Shown here in pieces: positions 61,731-64,000 of a stretch of 64,000 bases of DNA. The stretch spans positions 806,001 to 870,000 of the forward strand of contig NZ_JAPEPZ010000002.1 of the NCBI RefSeq assembly GCF_026339875.1. The letters run 5' to 3'. A program made the translations under genes and the position numbers. The stretch is from Streptomyces sp. NBC_01571 (lineage in GTDB: Bacteria; Actinomycetota; Actinomycetes; Streptomycetales; Streptomycetaceae). The number at the start of each line of letters is the position of its first letter. Position 1 is the stretch's first letter. Under the pieces are notes generated by a model. That model made no database searches, was not told where the DNA came from, and saw only the letters and a list, made by a program, of their open reading frames with translations.

Positions 61731-61747
61731 CAAACATCATACGTATG
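61731..61747. promoter_or_regulatory. Operator candidate CAAACATCATACGTATG (site 3)
   Basis: It is the exact reverse complement of site 1. It lies 54 bases before the binding-protein gene. ATGACA upstream and TACAGT downstream, 18 bases apart, could be -35 and -10 elements, which would put the operator between them. Confidence 0.72.
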
Positions 61748-61801
61748 TCCTACAGTCCTGGCGCAGAGTCGTCAACGAAGTCGACAGGACAAGGACATCC
61801 C

Positions 61802-63172
61802 ATGGTCGGAACCCACACTGTGGTGCGTTCGCGCCGTAAGGCGCCGGCCGTCGCCGTATTGTGCGCAGCAACCGCGCTCCTGACCCTCGCTGGTTGCGGC
61901 GGCGAAGGCAGCTCGGCGAACGGGTCGTACGGCTTTCCCGAAGCCAAGCAGGAGGCCTCCTCCACGATCACCGTCTGGGTGGACGCGGACCGACAGGCTG
62001 CCGCGAAGGCGTTCCAGGCGAAGAACCCGGACACCAAGGTCAAGGTCGTCACCTATGACGGGTCGGCCAACGGGTCCAACTCCTTCCGGACGAAGATGCA
62101 GCTCTTCGACCGCGCTGGTAGTGGCTGGCCCGACGTCGTCTTCTCCAGCCAGAACAACGACGCGGCATGGGCCAGCCAGAAGAGCGGCGGCAAGCAGGCG
62201 TTCGCGGCCGTGTTGGACAAGGGACTGGTCCAGAAGGACACGCTCAGCAACTTCACCGAAGGCTCCCTCAAACCCTGCACGGTAAACGGCCGCGTGTACT
62301 GCCTGCGCAACGACCTCGCCCAGGCGGTGCTCTGGTACGACAAGTCACTGCTGGAGCAGTTCGGCTACGCCCTCCCGACCACGTGGGAGGAGTACCAGGC
62401 GCTCGGAGAAAAGGTCGCCAAGGAGCACCCGGGCTACATCATCGGGACGGCTGGGGATGCATGGACGCCCGAGGTGTTCATGTGGGCGAGCAAGTGCCAG
62501 GCCAATGACGTGCCCGGTCCCAAGTCCCTCACCGTGAAGACCGACTCAACCGAGTGCAAGCGGGCGGCCTCGTTGCTCGACGCCCTCCGCCAGAACGGCA
62601 CCGTGCCGGTGGTCAGCGTGTTCACTCCCGAGTTCTTGAAGAAGTACTCAGGCAAAGTGCTGATGATGCCGGGTCCTGCCTGGTATGCCGGCGCGATCTT
62701 CAACAATCCTCAGTCGCTCAACGTGTCGGCCGGGCGGCTCGGAGTCGCCGCGCCCCTGCCGTGGAAGGGCGAGGGCGAGGCTGTGACGGGCAACGTGGGT
62801 GGCGGAACTTGGTTCATCTCCAGCCATTCGAAAAACCTGAAGGCCGCCGAGACGTTCGTCCGGTTCGTCACCACGGCCGACGAGTATCAGGTCGATGTCG
62901 CACCGGGATACCCGGCGTACGGGCCCGCCGCACAGAAGTGGATCGCCAAGCAGGAGGCGAGCAAGTACTACGCCACCCCGCTGCAGCCGGTGGTGACCGC
63001 AGCGTCGCGGATCTGGGACGGCTGGGGTTACCCCACGTTCAGCCAGGAGGCGATATGGGCGAAGACGATGACCCCGGGGATCACGGGCGGCAAGTCGATC
63101 GTGGACCTGCTGCCGACCTGGCAGAAGGCAATCGAGAACCAGGCCGAGGTCAACGGATACAGGGTGAAGTGA
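61802..63172 (+). CDS. Sugar ABC transporter substrate-binding lipoprotein
   Basis: A protein of 456 residues. The signal RKAPAVAVLCAATALLTLAGC places a lipobox cysteine at residue 32. The mature part is a solute-binding protein of the family-1 (sugar) type: STITVWVDADRQAAAKAFQAKNP, WPDVVFSSQNNDAAWA, WYDKSLLEQFGYALPTTWEEYQALG and GGGTWFISSHSKNLKAAETFVRFV. AAGGA is six bases before ATG 61802. The permease gene starts two bases after the stop, confirming an ABC operon. The ligand is probably an oligosaccharide or uronide given the neighbours. Confidence 0.9.
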   Translation: MVGTHTVVRSRRKAPAVAVLCAATALLTLAGCGGEGSSANGSYGFPEAKQEASSTITVWVDADRQAAAKAFQAKNPDTKVKVVTYDGSANGSNSFRTKMQLFDRAGSGWPDVVFSSQNNDAAWASQKSGGKQAFAAVLDKGLVQKDTLSNFTEGSLKPCTVNGRVYCLRNDLAQAVLWYDKSLLEQFGYALPTTWEEYQALGEKVAKEHPGYIIGTAGDAWTPEVFMWASKCQANDVPGPKSLTVKTDSTECKRAASLLDALRQNGTVPVVSVFTPEFLKKYSGKVLMMPGPAWYAGAIFNNPQSLNVSAGRLGVAAPLPWKGEGEAVTGNVGGGTWFISSHSKNLKAAETFVRFVTTADEYQVDVAPGYPAYGPAAQKWIAKQEASKYYATPLQPVVTAASRIWDGWGYPTFSQEAIWAKTMTPGITGGKSIVDLLPTWQKAIENQAEVNGYRVK

Positions 63173-63173
63173 A

Positions 63174-64000
63174 ATGTCCCTCGCTCCTCCGAGTGACCGG
63201 CTGACCGCTGACGCCTCGAGGCGTCGGCGGTCACGCCGGGTTAGCGGCCGGCCGGCCGGCCGCGCCTTCGCTCGCAGTCCGATCGGCTATCTCTTCGTCT
63301 CGCCCTACGCGTTGCTCACCATCGCCTTCGGGATCTTCCCTTCTCTCTACGCAGTACTCCTGGCCTTCACGACCGCCGACGGTGGATTCGCGGGCTTCGA
63401 CAACTTCACCAAGGTCGTCGGCGACTTCCGGTTCTGGCCGGCCGTGTTCCACGTGACCACCTATCTCCTCATCTGGCTCCTCGCGCTGGTCGTCTTCGTC
63501 GTCGGCCTGGCATTGGTGGTCCACGCTGTCAGTCTGCGGTGGGTGAGCACGACCCTGCGCTTCATCTACTACCTGCCCGGCGCGCTCGCGGGCGCGTCCA
63601 GCGTCCTGTTGTGGCTCTTCGTCCTTGATCCGACGGCGAGCCCGGTCAGCGGTCTGCTCAGCGCAATGGGATTCGACAGTTTCGTACAGGTGATCCAACC
63701 CGGCCACCTTCCGGCGATCTTCGCAATCATCGCGTTCTGGACCGGAGCCGGCGGGTGGATCATCATCATGTACGGCGCCCTCAACAACATCAGCCCCGAA
63801 GTGATCGAGGCCGCCCGCATCGACGGAGCGAACGCCGTCCAGATCGCGTTGCGGATCCAGCTTCCGATGCTTCGTAAGTGGGTTGCGTACATGGGGGTCA
63901 TGTCGCTCGCGGCCGGCACCCAGCTGTTCGTCGAGCCACAGTTGCTCAGCCAGGCCAGCAACGCAGTAGTGCCCAACGACTACTCGCTCAACCAGCTGGC
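63174..64000 (+). CDS. Sugar ABC transporter permease (MalF-type), cut by the window end
   Basis: 275 residues are visible. A basic cytoplasmic start (RRRRSRRVSGRPAGR) leads to TM1 (PIGYLFVSPYALLTIAFGIFPSLYAVLLAF). Further segments follow, with the inner-membrane EAA motif at EVIEAARIDGANAVQIALRIQLP. This motif docks the ATPase. It starts at ATG 63174, one base after the binding-protein stop codon. Its end, the second permease and other genes lie beyond 64000. Confidence 0.9.
   Translation, partial: MSLAPPSDRLTADASRRRRSRRVSGRPAGRAFARSPIGYLFVSPYALLTIAFGIFPSLYAVLLAFTTADGGFAGFDNFTKVVGDFRFWPAVFHVTTYLLIWLLALVVFVVGLALVVHAVSLRWVSTTLRFIYYLPGALAGASSVLLWLFVLDPTASPVSGLLSAMGFDSFVQVIQPGHLPAIFAIIAFWTGAGGWIIIMYGALNNISPEVIEAARIDGANAVQIALRIQLPMLRKWVAYMGVMSLAAGTQLFVEPQLLSQASNAVVPNDYSLNQL

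Noticed and set aside
63231..63707. 158-codon minus-strand frame
   Set aside because: It is antisense to the ABC permease, which has a proper start, membrane segments and EAA motif.

Overview
The window looks like accessory chromosome from a Streptomyces or close relative. The evidence is very high GC with GC-rich third codon positions, frequent GTG and TTG starts, a SARP (AfsR/DnrI-type) regulator remnant, several SpoIIE-type phosphatases, an ECF41 sigma factor, and IS families common in streptomycetes (IS5, IS3, IS4, IS110, IS256, IS1182, Tn3). Intact genes alternate with truncated, frameshifted and IS-interrupted ones, as in a recombining chromosome arm or genomic island. I saw no rRNA, tRNA or CRISPR array.

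Layout. 0-9.6 kb: a detoxification-like group (SnoaL-like protein, NAD(P)-binding reductase, quinone-oxidoreductase-like MDR, nitroreductase, PEP-mutase-like protein, AhpD-like protein, decayed RidA, TetR regulator, MmcQ/YjbR pair) starting at an IS5 remnant. 9.7-13 kb: an ECF sigma factor, remnants of a second sigma factor and a SARP regulator, and a second TetR that is a paralogue of the first. 13-17 kb: a PAS/GAF/SpoIIE phosphatase and an MFS exporter. 17.5-23.4 kb: a frameshifted IS110, an intact IS3, an in-frame SDR-MocR fusion, a decayed oxidoreductase and a second IS5 fragment. 23.7-29.5 kb: DUF427, a divergent GNAT pair and two more SpoIIE phosphatases. 30-35 kb: an IS3 remnant, a broken MRJP-like gene, a VOC protein, an IS5-type remnant and a complete IS4 element with a 10-bp target duplication. 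35-40 kb: a decayed LysR regulator, an OpuAC-like protein, an MDR reductase, then a patchwork of truncated genes. 40-47 kb: an operon GT2/GtrA, GT39, response regulator, histidine kinase, with the kinase split by an IS1182-family element flanked by CTAG duplications. 47.5-53.3 kb: a decayed trxB, an HD-domain protein with an MFS exporter, and an ECF41 cluster (sigma factor, oxidoreductase, cupin lipoprotein, carboxymuconolactone-decarboxylase-like protein). 53.4-54.1 kb: Tn3 and IS5 debris. 54.9-64 kb: a sugar or uronate catabolic locus (secreted beta-helix protein, aldo/keto reductase, zinc MDR, KduD-like SDR, broken PfkB-family kinase, ABC binding lipoprotein and permease).

Three regulatory patterns tie genes together. 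(i) A 14-bp palindrome GGACY-N4-RGTCC sits upstream of the first TetR region, the SARP remnant, the second TetR and both divergent GNAT genes, suggesting an operator shared by the paralogous TetR regulators. (ii) A TGTCACA-16 bp-CGTC promoter of the ECF41 type lies between the ECF41 sigma gene and the oxidoreductase-cupin-CMD operon. (iii) A 17-bp motif CATACGTATGATGTTTG recurs upstream of all three transcription units of the sugar/uronate locus. These three patterns and the SDR-MocR fusion are the main points worth following up.
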